A DNA stretch of 39,893 nucleotides from GWA1-39-11 sp964360265 (GTDB lineage: Bacteria > Patescibacteriota > Microgenomatia > Levybacterales > GWA1-39-11), in contig CAYHUY010000005.1 of assembly GCA_964360265.1 (NCBI GenBank), positions 1 through 39,893 of the forward strand, read 5' to 3'. Below are positions 8,066-16,661 of this stretch, one piece after another (within the stretch, counting starts at the first letter, position 1; each line of letters starts with the position of its first letter). The translations under genes and the position numbers were made by a program. Below the pieces are notes generated by a model. The model was not told where the DNA came from and ran no database searches. It was given only the letters and a program-made list of their open reading frames with translations.

Positions 8066-8635
8066 TCAGTTCATATTATAGTCTGCGTGATTGACCAATC
8101 TGATTCGATTTAAAGGCCAATAGACAAAAAAAGATTTTCCTTTGATTTTTTCTCGCGGCACGAATCCCCATTCCCTCGAATCAGAACTGAAAGTCCTATT
8201 ATCCCCAAGCACAAGGTAATTATTTTCAGGAACAATCATGGGGATGCCTTCTTCTAGGAATTTGCCCGAGTACGTATTTACTCCCAATGGCAGATATACT
8301 GATTCATCGAGCCTTATTCCGTTGATTAATATATATCCGGCTTTTATCATAACTTCATCGCCCGGAATTCCTATGGCCCTCTTAATGAAGTCCTTATCGT
8401 GGTCAACAGGGGATTCAAAAACCACAACATCCCCACGCTCGATTGAACTGAATTTCAGGGTTATCAAATTAGTCAAGATATACTCACCGTTGTGATAGTT
8501 TGGGTACATAGATTCACCATTTACTTGGAAAGGTCGAAACAAAAAAGCATATATAATGACAAAGATTGCACCTGCTATTACAAGAGTTTCTACTAAATCT
8601 ATAAGAATCGCATAGATTTTTCTTAAAATTGGCAT
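8066..8635 (-). CDS. lepB: Signal peptidase I
   Basis: Cleaves signal peptides of exported proteins on the outer face of the membrane. The 189 aa have one N-terminal membrane anchor (about 12-32), the catalytic Ser42 in GESMYP, the catalytic Lys85 in FIKRAIGIPGD, and the conserved box LGDNRTFSSDSREWGFV (143-159). The short, single-anchor form is typical of Gram-positive-like bacteria. A TATAAT lies only 2 nt before the ATG, too close for the usual leaderless layout, so the real promoter is unclear. The gene converges on parB with no spacer. Confidence 0.95.
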   Translation of the reverse strand: MPILRKIYAILIDLVETLVIAGAIFVIIYAFLFRPFQVNGESMYPNYHNGEYILTNLITLKFSSIERGDVVVFESPVDHDKDFIKRAIGIPGDEVMIKAGYILINGIRLDESVYLPLGVNTYSGKFLEEGIPMIVPENNYLVLGDNRTFSSDSREWGFVPREKIKGKSFFVYWPLNRIRLVNHADYNMN

Positions 8636-8660
8636 AGATTATATTGTTGCGTAATATAGA

Positions 8661-8689
8661 TAGAAATTCAACTATGAGTTTGATAGAAT
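8661..8689 (+). promoter_or_regulatory. Promoter of tRNA-Val and the glycan genes
   Basis: TAGAAA (8661-8666), 17-nt spacer, extended TGa plus TAGAAT (8684-8689). The predicted start is about 10 nt before the tRNA 5' end. It probably also drives the glycosyltransferase that begins 1 nt after the tRNA. Confidence 0.65.
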
Positions 8690-8705
8690 GTTCAAGCATA
8701 GTTCC

Positions 8706-8779
8706 GCATGCATAGCTCAGTTGGTTAGAGCGCCCCGTTCACATCGGGAAGGTCTCTGGTTCGAATCCAGATGCGTGCA
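8706..8779 (+). tRNA. tRNA-Val (anticodon CAC)
   Basis: A full 74-nt cloverleaf can be drawn. The acceptor is GCATGCA with TGCGTGC, the D arm is GCTC/GAGC, the anticodon loop is TTCACAT with anticodon CAC (reads GTG), the variable loop is 5 nt, and the T arm is TCTGG-TTCGAAT-CCAGA with discriminator A. CCA is not encoded. The outermost anticodon-stem pair is a C-A mismatch (27-43). The ATG of the next gene starts 1 nt after the discriminator base. Confidence 0.95.
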
Positions 8780-8780
8780 C

Positions 8781-9899
8781 ATGATGATTCTATTTTTTAC
8801 TAGGAACTTTTATCCTAGAATTGGAGGAGTGGAGAAGCACGTGTATGAAATAAGTCGTGAATTAATTAAGCGAGGAAATGAGGTAACGATCCTAACAGAA
8901 ACTTCACCAGGCATTAAGGCAAGAAGCAAAAATAATTATCACTTAGCCGATCGAAGTGATACATACAGCATCAATTTAGAACAGGCCTTTAAATCAAGCC
9001 AAAGCGATACATTTGAGGCAAAAAAAATAAAAATAATCAGAGTAAATTTTGGGAAAGAAGGTTGGTTTAAAAAAATCCGGGTTTGGATAAAATTATTTGG
9101 GATGCTCAATGTTATAAGGCATGCAGATGTTATCCATTGCCATGATGTCTTCTTTTGGTATCTACCTTTCCGATTCTTATTCCCATTAAAAAAAATATAT
9201 ACAACGTTTCATGGATATGAAACAAAATTTCCTCCAACACTAAAAGCAAAAATAGTAAGAAAAATTTCCGAGGAGCTTTCAAATGGGAACATTTGCGTTG
9301 GTGCCTTTATTAAAAAATGGTATGGGACAAAGACTGACTTTGTAACATACGGAGGGGTAGAAACTCAAAATTTAAAACTCAAAACCCAAAACTTTAGTAA
9401 AAATAGGAAAAGATTAAGTATTCTATTGTTGGGACGACTGGAAGAAGATAATGGGGCAGTAATATATCTTGAGGCACTTAGGATTCTTAAGGATCACAAT
9501 GTGCCCTATAATTTAACAGTGCTGGGTGATGGCAAATACAAAAAAAGATTTGAAATATATGGAGTAGTAAAAGGATTCGTAGTGGATTTGGATAAATATA
9601 TTGATCGAACAGATTTTATGTTCGCATCATCATATCTATCAATATTTGAAGGTATAGTTAGAGGTAAAATTGTGTTCAGTGTTTTTCAAAACAGGCTTAA
9701 AGAGGATTACTTAAGGCTGACTCCATTTAAAAATTACATATATATTGCCGGGAATAGTGATTTGTTAGTTGAAAATTTACTTCTAGCTCGTAATAACGTT
9801 AACAAGACCCATAGTATGGCTAAAAAAGCTCATAATTGGGCAAATAAAAAGACTTGGGGTGAAGTAGTCAATATGTACCTAAAACTTTGGAAAGTATGA
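8781..9899 (+). CDS. GT4-type glycosyltransferase
   Basis: A GT-B fold glycosyltransferase that probably adds a sugar to a lipid-linked surface glycan. The N-terminal domain starts MMILFFTRNFYPRIGGVEKH, the usual GT4 opening with the GG loop. The donor domain holds LLLGRLEEDNG (about 211-221), LTVLGDGKY and SYLSIFEGIVRGKIVFSVF, with one Glu where most GT4 enzymes have an EX7E pair. An A-rich insertion encoding TQNLKLKTQNF sits in the linker between the two domains. The open frame extends upstream through the tRNA, but ATG 8781 (or 8784) is the sensible start. There is no Shine-Dalgarno sequence. The stop overlaps the next gene's ATG (ATGA). Confidence 0.85.
   Translation: MMILFFTRNFYPRIGGVEKHVYEISRELIKRGNEVTILTETSPGIKARSKNNYHLADRSDTYSINLEQAFKSSQSDTFEAKKIKIIRVNFGKEGWFKKIRVWIKLFGMLNVIRHADVIHCHDVFFWYLPFRFLFPLKKIYTTFHGYETKFPPTLKAKIVRKISEELSNGNICVGAFIKKWYGTKTDFVTYGGVETQNLKLKTQNFSKNRKRLSILLLGRLEEDNGAVIYLEALRILKDHNVPYNLTVLGDGKYKKRFEIYGVVKGFVVDLDKYIDRTDFMFASSYLSIFEGIVRGKIVFSVFQNRLKEDYLRLTPFKNYIYIAGNSDLLVENLLLARNNVNKTHSMAKKAHNWANKKTWGEVVNMYLKLWKV
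9359..9397 (+). repeat. A-rich coding mini-element (TQNxKxKT type)
   Basis: An imperfect tandem of AAACTCAAAA-like units encoding TQNLKLKTQNF in the interdomain linker of the GT4 enzyme. Similar units lie in ileS (about 4612-4640), gatB (about 29563-29595) and murT (about 34650-34676), always A-rich on the coding strand. Confidence 0.5.
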
Positions 9900-10834
9900 A
9901 AACTTCTTTGATTGCAACAGTTCTGGATGAGGAAAACTCGATCGGGGCATTTTTGGATTCGATTTTGAAGCAGACGAGGTTGCCGGACGAGGTGGTGATA
10001 GTTGACGGAGGATCAAACGATGCTACGGCATCGGTAATTTCCAATTTCAAATTTCCAATTTCAAATTTCAAATTAAAACTTATTCGGAAGAATGGGAATA
10101 GGTCGGTTGGAAGGAATGAGGCGATTGGGCAGTCGACCGGAGAAATTATCGCCTGTTCAGATGTGGGGTGTATTTTAGACAGAAACTGGCTCAAGAAAAT
10201 AGCTTTACCTTTTCAAGACCCAAAAATTGATGTTGTTGCGGGGTACTATAGAGGAAGATCAATTACTGTATTTCAAAAGTGCGTTGTCTCATATGTATTA
10301 GTAATGTCTGACAAAGTAAATCCGTCCTCATTTCTCCCTGCAGCACGATCAATGGCTTTTAGAAAGTCTATATGGAGCAAAGCCGGCAAATTTAATGAAA
10401 ACCTTTCTCATAATGAAGACTATGCTTTTGCAAAGATACTAAAGAAAATAGGTGCCCGTATTGTTTTTGAAAAGTCGGCAGTTGTTTACTGGATTCCAAG
10501 AAGGAATCTTGCCGAATTTTATACAATGGTCAGACGGTTTGCTTACGGAGATGCTGAAGCAGGTATTTATAGACCTAAAGCATTGTTTATTATTACAAGA
10601 TATACGCTTGCGATATTGTTCTTGGTTTTTATCTTGTTGACCAAGTACTATTCACTATTTACTATTCTCTATTTTCTGCTTTTTCTTTATTTACTCTGGG
10701 CAATTCTGAAAAACTACAAATATGTCAAACATCCAAAGGCTTTTTTATATCTCCCCCTTCTCCAAATTACCTCAGACATAGCAATAGTTATAGGCATGAC
10801 AATTGGTTTTTTTAAAAGACTAATGAGACAATAA
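9896..10834 (+). CDS. GT2 glycosyltransferase, membrane-associated
   Basis: A GT-A fold transferase using a nucleotide-sugar donor. It starts MKTSLIATVLDEENSI, has VVIVDGGSNDAT for nucleotide binding (about 33-44) and a DxD-like region ACSDVGC (about 86-92), with a conserved H-N-E-D acceptor segment (NLSHNEDYAF). The C-terminal 80 or so residues hold two to three membrane helices. I start it at 9896, giving an ATGA overlap with the upstream gene, rather than at the ATG at 9887. An in-frame repeat encoding SNFKFPISNFKF interrupts the usual spacing after the DGGSND motif. Confidence 0.85.
   Translation: MKTSLIATVLDEENSIGAFLDSILKQTRLPDEVVIVDGGSNDATASVISNFKFPISNFKLKLIRKNGNRSVGRNEAIGQSTGEIIACSDVGCILDRNWLKKIALPFQDPKIDVVAGYYRGRSITVFQKCVVSYVLVMSDKVNPSSFLPAARSMAFRKSIWSKAGKFNENLSHNEDYAFAKILKKIGARIVFEKSAVVYWIPRRNLAEFYTMVRRFAYGDAEAGIYRPKALFIITRYTLAILFLVFILLTKYYSLFTILYFLLFLYLLWAILKNYKYVKHPKAFLYLPLLQITSDIAIVIGMTIGFFKRLMRQ
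10034..10078 (+). repeat. Short tandem repeat inside the GT2 gene
   Basis: Alternating units of AATTTCAAATTTCC type repeat about three times and encode ISNFKFPISNFKFKL. The segment lies between the nucleotide-binding motif and the next conserved strand, where the family usually has only a short loop. It is a different sequence from the TQNxKxKT elements. Confidence 0.6.
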
Positions 10835-10839
10835 GGCGT

Positions 10840-12066
10840 ATGGGATATACAGGAGATGTTATTAAGGGAATTTCATGGATCGGCGCACTTAGAGTATCAA
10901 CTCGACTTTTAACTGTTGTAAGAACTGCGCTGCTTGCAAGAATTCTTGCACCTCATGACTTTGGTCTTTTTGGGATCACAACGATAGTTTTGTCTCTTCT
11001 GGAGGCGATTACCGAAACCGGAGTAAATATAGTCTTAATTCAGGAAAAACAAAATATCGACAAATATATAAATTCTGCCTGGATAGTCTCCATTATAAGA
11101 GGAGCTATCATAGCATTATTAATTATCGCGTTCTCGCCCATAATATCAGCTTTTTTTAATTCTTCCGAATCTTTAAATTTGCTGCTACTGATAAGCCTTG
11201 TTCCTTTTATTCGAGGTTTTATAAACCCCTCTGTTGTAAAATTTCAAAAAGACCTGAGGTTTAATTTGGAGTTTATTTATAGTTTTTTAAGTTTTTTTGT
11301 ATTTTTCGCAACTGCAATTATTATTGCCCTTATAACAAAGGATACTATAAGCCTTATCCTTGCCTTAATTGCTTCAGCACTTTTTGAAGTATTGGCGTCA
11401 AATATCTTCGTAAAACCTTCTCCGCGCATTGAGCTACGGAAAGAATATCTTCTAAAACTTGTGCATCGAGGCAAGTGGCTTACTGTAACAGGTATAGCAA
11501 GTTATCTCTACCAGAGTATCGACAATATTGCCATAGGAAGAATTTTAGGAACAAGTTCCTTGGGTCTCTATGATGTTCTTTATAAAATATCCCTGCTCCC
11601 CCTTACCGAAATTACGGACGTTGTCGGAAAGGCGACTTTTCCCGTGTATATTAAAATGAACGGGGATTTAGCAAGACTGAGAAGAGCATACCTACGATCT
11701 GTTGCTCTAATTTTTGTCTTGTCCGCAGGAGTAGGTTTATTTCTATTCCTTTTCTCCGAAATTATTATATTGTTTGTTCTGGGAGAAAAGTGGTTAGCCG
11801 GCGCGCCTGTTCTAAAAGTATTGAGCGTTCTTGGAGTTTTGAGAGCTCTTTATGCATCTATTATTCATCCTTTATATGCTTTGGAGAAGCAAAATTTGGT
11901 TACGGGTGTTTCGTTTTTCGGCCTTATGGTTTTGGCCGCAATTATTGTTCCTTTCATAATGTTCTGGGGGATAGTAGGCGCAGCACTCGCAGCCTTAGTT
12001 GGAACAGTCGTTGCGCTTCCTCTGGGCTTCTATTTTGTTAATAGGGAACTTACTAAAAAAAAATGA
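10840..12066 (+). CDS. Wzx-type polysaccharide flippase (MOP/PST family)
   Basis: Probably flips a lipid-linked oligosaccharide across the membrane. The 408 aa are strongly hydrophobic with about 11-12 membrane segments. The N-terminal pattern, with KGISWIGALRVSTRLLTVVRTALLARILAPHDFGLFGI at residues 9-46, matches the oligosaccharide flippase opening with its Arg and the L-P-x-x-FG loop. The context between glycosyltransferases and a Wzy-like gene supports the call. It follows the GT2 gene by 5 nt, so it is in the same unit. It ends 10 nt from the convergent methyltransferase, with no visible terminator. Confidence 0.88.
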   Translation: MGYTGDVIKGISWIGALRVSTRLLTVVRTALLARILAPHDFGLFGITTIVLSLLEAITETGVNIVLIQEKQNIDKYINSAWIVSIIRGAIIALLIIAFSPIISAFFNSSESLNLLLLISLVPFIRGFINPSVVKFQKDLRFNLEFIYSFLSFFVFFATAIIIALITKDTISLILALIASALFEVLASNIFVKPSPRIELRKEYLLKLVHRGKWLTVTGIASYLYQSIDNIAIGRILGTSSLGLYDVLYKISLLPLTEITDVVGKATFPVYIKMNGDLARLRRAYLRSVALIFVLSAGVGLFLFLFSEIIILFVLGEKWLAGAPVLKVLSVLGVLRALYASIIHPLYALEKQNLVTGVSFFGLMVLAAIIVPFIMFWGIVGAALAALVGTVVALPLGFYFVNRELTKKK

Positions 12067-12076
12067 CGGTTATTTT

Positions 12077-12815
12077 CTAATTACTCCGATAATAATTCCG
12101 TTTGCATGAGAAAAAGGGGAAAAAAGGGGAATTGTATCGTACATTTTTTACTTCATTCCAGTCAGTCTGTCGCCATAAATTATTTGAAGAAATACGTTTC
12201 ATAAAATATTGCTCCGAAAAATGAAGTTTATTTTTTTCAATTATATCCTGGAGAATTTTGTTGTAGTATCCAAGAGGGAGTGTACTAAATAAGATTCCAT
12301 TTTTTTTTAAGTAAAGTTTTGAGATGTGCAACCGCTTTTAGAATTTTATTCTTTTCCTGGGGTATCTCATCCCATCCTACATGCTCGAGAGTAGAAAGAC
12401 TTAGAATGAGATCATATTTCTTTGCTGGCTTATAGGAGACAACATCTTCATTTATTACCCCGGGAGCTATTTCATATTTGTCAAGTACGTCATGAGAAAC
12501 CGGAAAATAGTGATTCAAAACATTCCCGACTTCTAAAATTTCCTGTGTTTTATAATTTTCTAGCAGTTTACGACCGACAGGCACTTCAATAGCTCGTTCA
12601 TTCCGCCAGGTAAAATTATGGGGATGCACAAAATAATGATAGTTTTTTCCATTAAAAGAAAAGGATTTACTAGCAAGCGTCACTTTTGCGAGGTGATAGG
12701 AAGAGAAATCCTTTAACCGTCGAAAGCGATTTGATATGAAAAATTTAATCCCATGATTAATTATTTCATTTTTGTAATAACTAAAATTTGATCTAATTTT
12801 AGTAACGATAGGCAT
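12077..12815 (-). pseudogene. SAM-dependent methyltransferase split by a frameshift at A9
   Basis: Two frames join into one class I methyltransferase of about 245-250 aa. The first frame has ILEVGNVLNHYF (SAM-binding motif I variant), a D-V-L-D-K-Y acidic strand end and YDLILSLSTLEHVG (motif IV region), then runs into KTLLKKKWNLI and a stop at 12285. The other frame continues KKNGILFSTLPLGYYNKILQDII, the expected next strand. The junction is a run of nine A on the coding strand (12300-12308); eight A would restore the frame. It may be a sequencing error, a true pseudogene or a slippage-rescued gene. I place the start at ATG 12815, 8 nt after TGaTAAACT, although a GTG at 12833 is in frame. The conserved core residues look intact. 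Confidence 0.75.
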
Positions 12816-12823
12816 TTTGAAAT

Positions 12824-12832
12824 AGTTTATCA
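12824..12832 (-). promoter_or_regulatory. Extended -10 promoter of the split methyltransferase
   Basis: On the minus strand, TGa then TAAACT (12829-12824), 8 nt before ATG 12815. A weaker match than the others. It is divergent from the 12848-12856 box. Confidence 0.4.
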
Positions 12833-12847
12833 CAGCTATTCACCCTA

Positions 12848-12856
12848 TGATACAAT
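12848..12856 (+). promoter_or_regulatory. Extended -10 promoter of the 12863 gene
   Basis: TGa then TACAAT (12851-12856), 6 nt before the ATG at 12863. The predicted +1 is the start codon itself. No convincing -35 at 17 nt. Confidence 0.6.
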
Positions 12857-12862
12857 TGTTTC

Positions 12863-14500
12863 ATGCTTAAAGGTGGGAAGGTTCGGGTGAATTTAGGATC
12901 CGGATCTGATTATATTCCGGGGTGGGTAAATGTAGATATTGATACGACCTGGAGAGTTGATGTTGTTGCAGATCTTCGGAAGCCATTTCCATTTAACGAT
13001 AACTCTATTGATGAAATAAAAGCTTCTGATATCCTTGAGCATTTTACCAAGGAAGACGGGACAATATTTTTGAATGAGTGCTATCGAGTTCTTAAGGTGG
13101 GAGGAAAACTTTTTTTGAGAACGCATAATATACATCAGATTATAAACCAGTTTGGGAATGATCCAGAGGTTATGATTCACTTTATTTATGGGAATACTAA
13201 GAATGGCGGACTTTTTGGTGCGCATAAATATGCTTATACAAAAGATTCGCTTCGAAGGATATTAATTAAGACCGGTTTTCAAATTTCATCAATCGAAAAA
13301 GGGACGACAAATTTTATTGTTAACGCAGTTAAGCAAAATAAAATTATAAACAGAAAGATGTATATTGCTGTTATCCAGCAGACGCCCGACATAGGTGGTG
13401 CCGAGACCTATATGTATTCGTTGATTGAAAAATTTCTTAAAGAAAAGAATACAGTCACTCTTGCAACTAATCTCGACAAATATATAGCTATGTATAGAAA
13501 TTATCCTGTTAGGATCAATAAAATACCGGTAGTTCTTGACTTTATTGGAAATATTAAAGGTTTGGTAAAATCAGTTTTTTTTCTTCCAGTAGCAAGTATT
13601 TTCTATTGGAGATTATTATCAAGCTATAAGAAGGACGGAGTAGACGTGATTTTAATGAGTGGTTTTTCAGAAAAAATGCTGGTTTCTTTTTTCTCTCTTC
13701 TATTTAAGATTCCTGTGGTCTGGATTGAATTTGGACCTTTAGAATCCATATTTCGCAGAAATTTTCACGTTCCTCGGGTTTTATATAGGTTACTATGCAG
13801 TATCCCGAAAAGCGTTATAGTTCCCACAGAAAATACAAAAAGAGATTTAATGCAATATGGAAAAGTTTCCTTATCAAAGCTTTTGATAATTCCATGCGGA
13901 GTGGAAATAAAAAAAGAAAGTCATAAAAAAAAGTTAATAATTCAGGAGTGGAAAAACAATTTCATCATAGGAAACATTTCGCGATTAACGCGAGAAAAAG
14001 GTCAAGAGTTCATAATTCAGGCGGCACCAATTATGCTAAAACGGTGTCCGAAAGTGAGGTTCTTGTTAGTGGGTGATGGACCTGACAAAAAATATTTTGA
14101 GGATTTAACAAAAACAGTTGGCGTTCAAGACAAATTCAAAATTACAGGATATGTTAATGATACGTCTGACTATTACAGCTTTTTTGATATTTTTATTTTT
14201 TCTACTTTATGGTCGCTCGAAGGGTTTGGTTTAGTAGTTGCTGAAGCAATGTCATATGGAATTCCTGTTGTTGCAAGTGATTTTGGTCCTGTTCCTGAAA
14301 TAATAGAAGATGGAAAAAGCGGAATCTTATTCAGGGCGGGGGACAAAAAAGATTTGGCCCGTAAAGCAACAGCTTTGATTTTAGATTCTGAGAAAAGAGA
14401 CCGGATAGCAAGGCAAGGATGGGCACGGACAAAAAAGCTTTACGATATTAATCTAAGTTCAAAAAAAGTCCTAGAAGTCCTTGAGGATTCCACATTATGA
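12863..14500 (+). CDS. Fused methyltransferase-GT4 glycosyltransferase
   Basis: A 545-aa two-domain protein. Residues 1-160 form a class I SAM methyltransferase: VNLGSGSDYIPGWVNVDI (8-25) is motif I, D(I)LEHF (56-61) is the post-motif, and ECYRVLKVGGKLFL (72-85) is the conserved strand. Residues 166-545 form a GT4 enzyme: IQQTPDIGGAETYM (171-184), NISRLTREKG (371-380), LLVGDGPD (401-408) and the EX7E pair Glu453/Glu461 in EGFGLVVAEAMSYG. It probably modifies and extends a surface glycan. An internal Met at 166 could start a separate GT. The start lies 6 nt after an extended -10. The 3' end overlaps the next gene by ATGA. Confidence 0.88.
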   Translation: MLKGGKVRVNLGSGSDYIPGWVNVDIDTTWRVDVVADLRKPFPFNDNSIDEIKASDILEHFTKEDGTIFLNECYRVLKVGGKLFLRTHNIHQIINQFGNDPEVMIHFIYGNTKNGGLFGAHKYAYTKDSLRRILIKTGFQISSIEKGTTNFIVNAVKQNKIINRKMYIAVIQQTPDIGGAETYMYSLIEKFLKEKNTVTLATNLDKYIAMYRNYPVRINKIPVVLDFIGNIKGLVKSVFFLPVASIFYWRLLSSYKKDGVDVILMSGFSEKMLVSFFSLLFKIPVVWIEFGPLESIFRRNFHVPRVLYRLLCSIPKSVIVPTENTKRDLMQYGKVSLSKLLIIPCGVEIKKESHKKKLIIQEWKNNFIIGNISRLTREKGQEFIIQAAPIMLKRCPKVRFLLVGDGPDKKYFEDLTKTVGVQDKFKITGYVNDTSDYYSFFDIFIFSTLWSLEGFGLVVAEAMSYGIPVVASDFGPVPEIIEDGKSGILFRAGDKKDLARKATALILDSEKRDRIARQGWARTKKLYDINLSSKKVLEVLEDSTL

Positions 14501-15909
14501 GAACTAAATGGTTTAGTTTCAAATTCGGAAAAATTATTTCACTCTTTATCATTGTTATTGCAGGAGCATTTTTGCGATTTGATAGACTCGGAGAGCTAAT
14601 GCCATTTATTGGGGATCAGGGGTGGTTCTATCTTTCGGCTCGCGATATGATTCTAACAGGTAATATCCCGCTTGTTGGGATCACATCAAGCCATACCTGG
14701 CTTCATCAAGGACCCTTATGGACATATATGCTTGCCAGTACGCTATGGATTTCGAATTTCAACCCCGTTTCTGGGGCGATTCTTGCAGCGACTATCGGTG
14801 TTGCCTCAATATTTTTGATTTATAAACTAGGGGAGGAGTTCTTCTCTAGAAACTTCGGCTTGATTGCGGCTCTAATTTACGCTACATCTCCCCTTGTTGT
14901 AGTCCACGAAAGACTCGCTTACCACACAAGCCCTATTTCATTTCTGGTTCTCGTGCTTATTTATTCTTTACTTAAGGTTGTAAAAGGTAAAGAAATATTC
15001 GCACCACTAATCGCCCTATCTCTTTCATTACTTTATAATTTTGAACTTGCAACGGTGGTTTTCATTCCATTTATATTCTCTTTCCTCGTATATGGAGTTT
15101 ACAAGAAAGCGAAATGGATAAAATACTTAAAAAGTCAAAAAATTATCCTATTCTCTAGCTTAGCTTTGGTAATTCCTATGATTCCCGTATTAATTTACGA
15201 TTTTGGCCACGGCCTTCCGCAAACCTTAAAATTTGGCGCGTGGTTTATATATAAGGGGCTTCAGCTAATCGGAATTATCGAAAAACCCGCTGTAGAGCCT
15301 TTCTCTACAGTCGTAGGGTTTTTCGTGAATAAAGTATCATTATTAATCTTTTCACCGAGCGTTCTTCTTTCGATAATCATACTTACTTTTGCCCTCATTT
15401 TCTCAACAATTTATATTCTTAAGAAAAAAGACCCTTTTTCCCAAGTGGTACTGATTTTTATACTGACAACAGTAGGAATAATCGGATTCTTTGGGGCCGG
15501 TGCAAGATCCGAGGCATATCTACCCATGCTTTTTCCGGGAATAATTCTTTTAACCACTTTTTCAACTTATTCATTATTCGAAAATAAGTTATTTGGAGCG
15601 ATAATAGTAATATTAATTTCAATTTCTAATGCCATTTTTATTGTACAAAACAATTACCTAATGGACATTTCTCCGGGATATGGACCTAGTTTTGAGAAAA
15701 GAATTGAGGTAGTCGATAAGATTTTGAAACAAGCAAACACTAGCAAGTATAATTTAGAAGGCAAGGGTATCGGTAGCCAATTCGAATCATTTACAATGAA
15801 CTACGAATATCTTCTTTGGTGGAAAGGGAGTCCTTCGTCTCACGAATTGCAAAACTTGGGTTTTGTAATTGAAGAGAATCAAGGCAGAATTGATGTTAAA
15901 ATAAGATAA
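14497..15909 (+). CDS. GT-C membrane glycosyltransferase (GT39/PMT-like)
   Basis: A polyprenyl-phosphate-sugar-dependent mannosyltransferase-type protein with about 11-12 membrane segments in 470 aa. The first extracytoplasmic loop contains GDQGWFYLSARDMI (about 38-51), where GT39/ArnT-like enzymes carry their acidic catalytic residue, followed by HQGPLWTYM. Its likely role is to add a sugar from a lipid carrier to a glycan or protein on the outer face; the acceptor is unknown. The 4-nt overlap with the fusion gene and the 1-nt overlap (TAATG) with the next GT2 place it in one translationally coupled unit. Confidence 0.82.
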   Translation: MRTKWFSFKFGKIISLFIIVIAGAFLRFDRLGELMPFIGDQGWFYLSARDMILTGNIPLVGITSSHTWLHQGPLWTYMLASTLWISNFNPVSGAILAATIGVASIFLIYKLGEEFFSRNFGLIAALIYATSPLVVVHERLAYHTSPISFLVLVLIYSLLKVVKGKEIFAPLIALSLSLLYNFELATVVFIPFIFSFLVYGVYKKAKWIKYLKSQKIILFSSLALVIPMIPVLIYDFGHGLPQTLKFGAWFIYKGLQLIGIIEKPAVEPFSTVVGFFVNKVSLLIFSPSVLLSIIILTFALIFSTIYILKKKDPFSQVVLIFILTTVGIIGFFGAGARSEAYLPMLFPGIILLTTFSTYSLFENKLFGAIIVILISISNAIFIVQNNYLMDISPGYGPSFEKRIEVVDKILKQANTSKYNLEGKGIGSQFESFTMNYEYLLWWKGSPSSHELQNLGFVIEENQGRIDVKIR

Positions 15910-16661
15910 TGCCAACTCTTTCAGTTATTATTTTAACCAAGAATGAGGAGAACAATATTCTGGACTGCCTTGATAGCGTAAAAAGCCTGGATGAAATCAT
16001 TATCGTCGACGATTATTCGGATGATAGGATGCAAGAGATAGCAAAAAGATTTGCCGGCAAAATAAAAATCTTCCAACATAAACTTGATGGAGATTTCTCC
16101 ACACAGAGAAACTTTGCGCTAAATAAGGCAACTAGCGAATGGGTATTATTTCTTGATGCAGACGAAAGACTGTCGGAAGGCCTTGTTCGCGAAATCAAGT
16201 CGAAAATCAAGAATAGCAATTTTGAAGGATTCTTCATCAGGAGAAGAGATGTTTTATGGGGAAGGAAATTAAAGCATGGTGAGACAGGGAACATAAAACT
16301 TTTACGCTTGGCTCGTAAGAATGTTGGTAAGTGGACAGGAAAGGTTCACGAAGTTTGGAATGTTGGTGGAAACATTGGGGAACTCGATAATGAATTAACT
16401 CATTTTCCTCATCAAAAGATAAGAGAATTCCTAAGTGAGATAAGCTTGTATTCCTCCATCAGAGCAGAGGAATTGCATCAAAAAAAAGTAAGGGTTTCAG
16501 CCTTAGACGTTATTCTTTATCCTAAGGCTAAATTCTTCTTGAACTATTTTTTAAGATTGGGATTTCTTGACGGATTACCAGGTTTGATTGTGGTCTTGAT
16601 GATGAGTTTTCATTCATTTCTCGTTCGCGCAAAACTCTGGTTGCTCCAAAATGAAAAGTAA
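15909..16661 (+). CDS. GT2 glycosyltransferase (WaaE/KdtX-like)
   Basis: A 250-aa GT-A enzyme. LSVIILTKNEENNI (4-17), IIIVDDYSDD (about 30-39), STQRNFAL and LFLDADERLS (about 79-88, DxD) are the core motifs. The WGRKLKHGETGNIKLLRL and VHEVWNVGG segments resemble the WaaE/KdtX subgroup, where GT2 enzymes add glucose or heptose to lipid-linked saccharides. The C-terminus is a hydrophobic membrane-association helix. Coupled to the GT-C gene by a TAATG overlap. Confidence 0.88.
   Translation: MPTLSVIILTKNEENNILDCLDSVKSLDEIIIVDDYSDDRMQEIAKRFAGKIKIFQHKLDGDFSTQRNFALNKATSEWVLFLDADERLSEGLVREIKSKIKNSNFEGFFIRRRDVLWGRKLKHGETGNIKLLRLARKNVGKWTGKVHEVWNVGGNIGELDNELTHFPHQKIREFLSEISLYSSIRAEELHQKKVRVSALDVILYPKAKFFLNYFLRLGFLDGLPGLIVVLMMSFHSFLVRAKLWLLQNEK

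Noticed and set aside
8688..8780. N-terminal extension of the GT4 protein read through the tRNA-Val
   Set aside because: The extension is the tRNA gene itself, which folds into a full cloverleaf. The protein family begins at the MILFFTRNFYP region, so the start is at 8781 or 8784.
12077..12331. An independent 84-aa gene
   Set aside because: Its sequence continues the methyltransferase fold of the upstream frame at the A9 run, so it is treated as part of one split gene.
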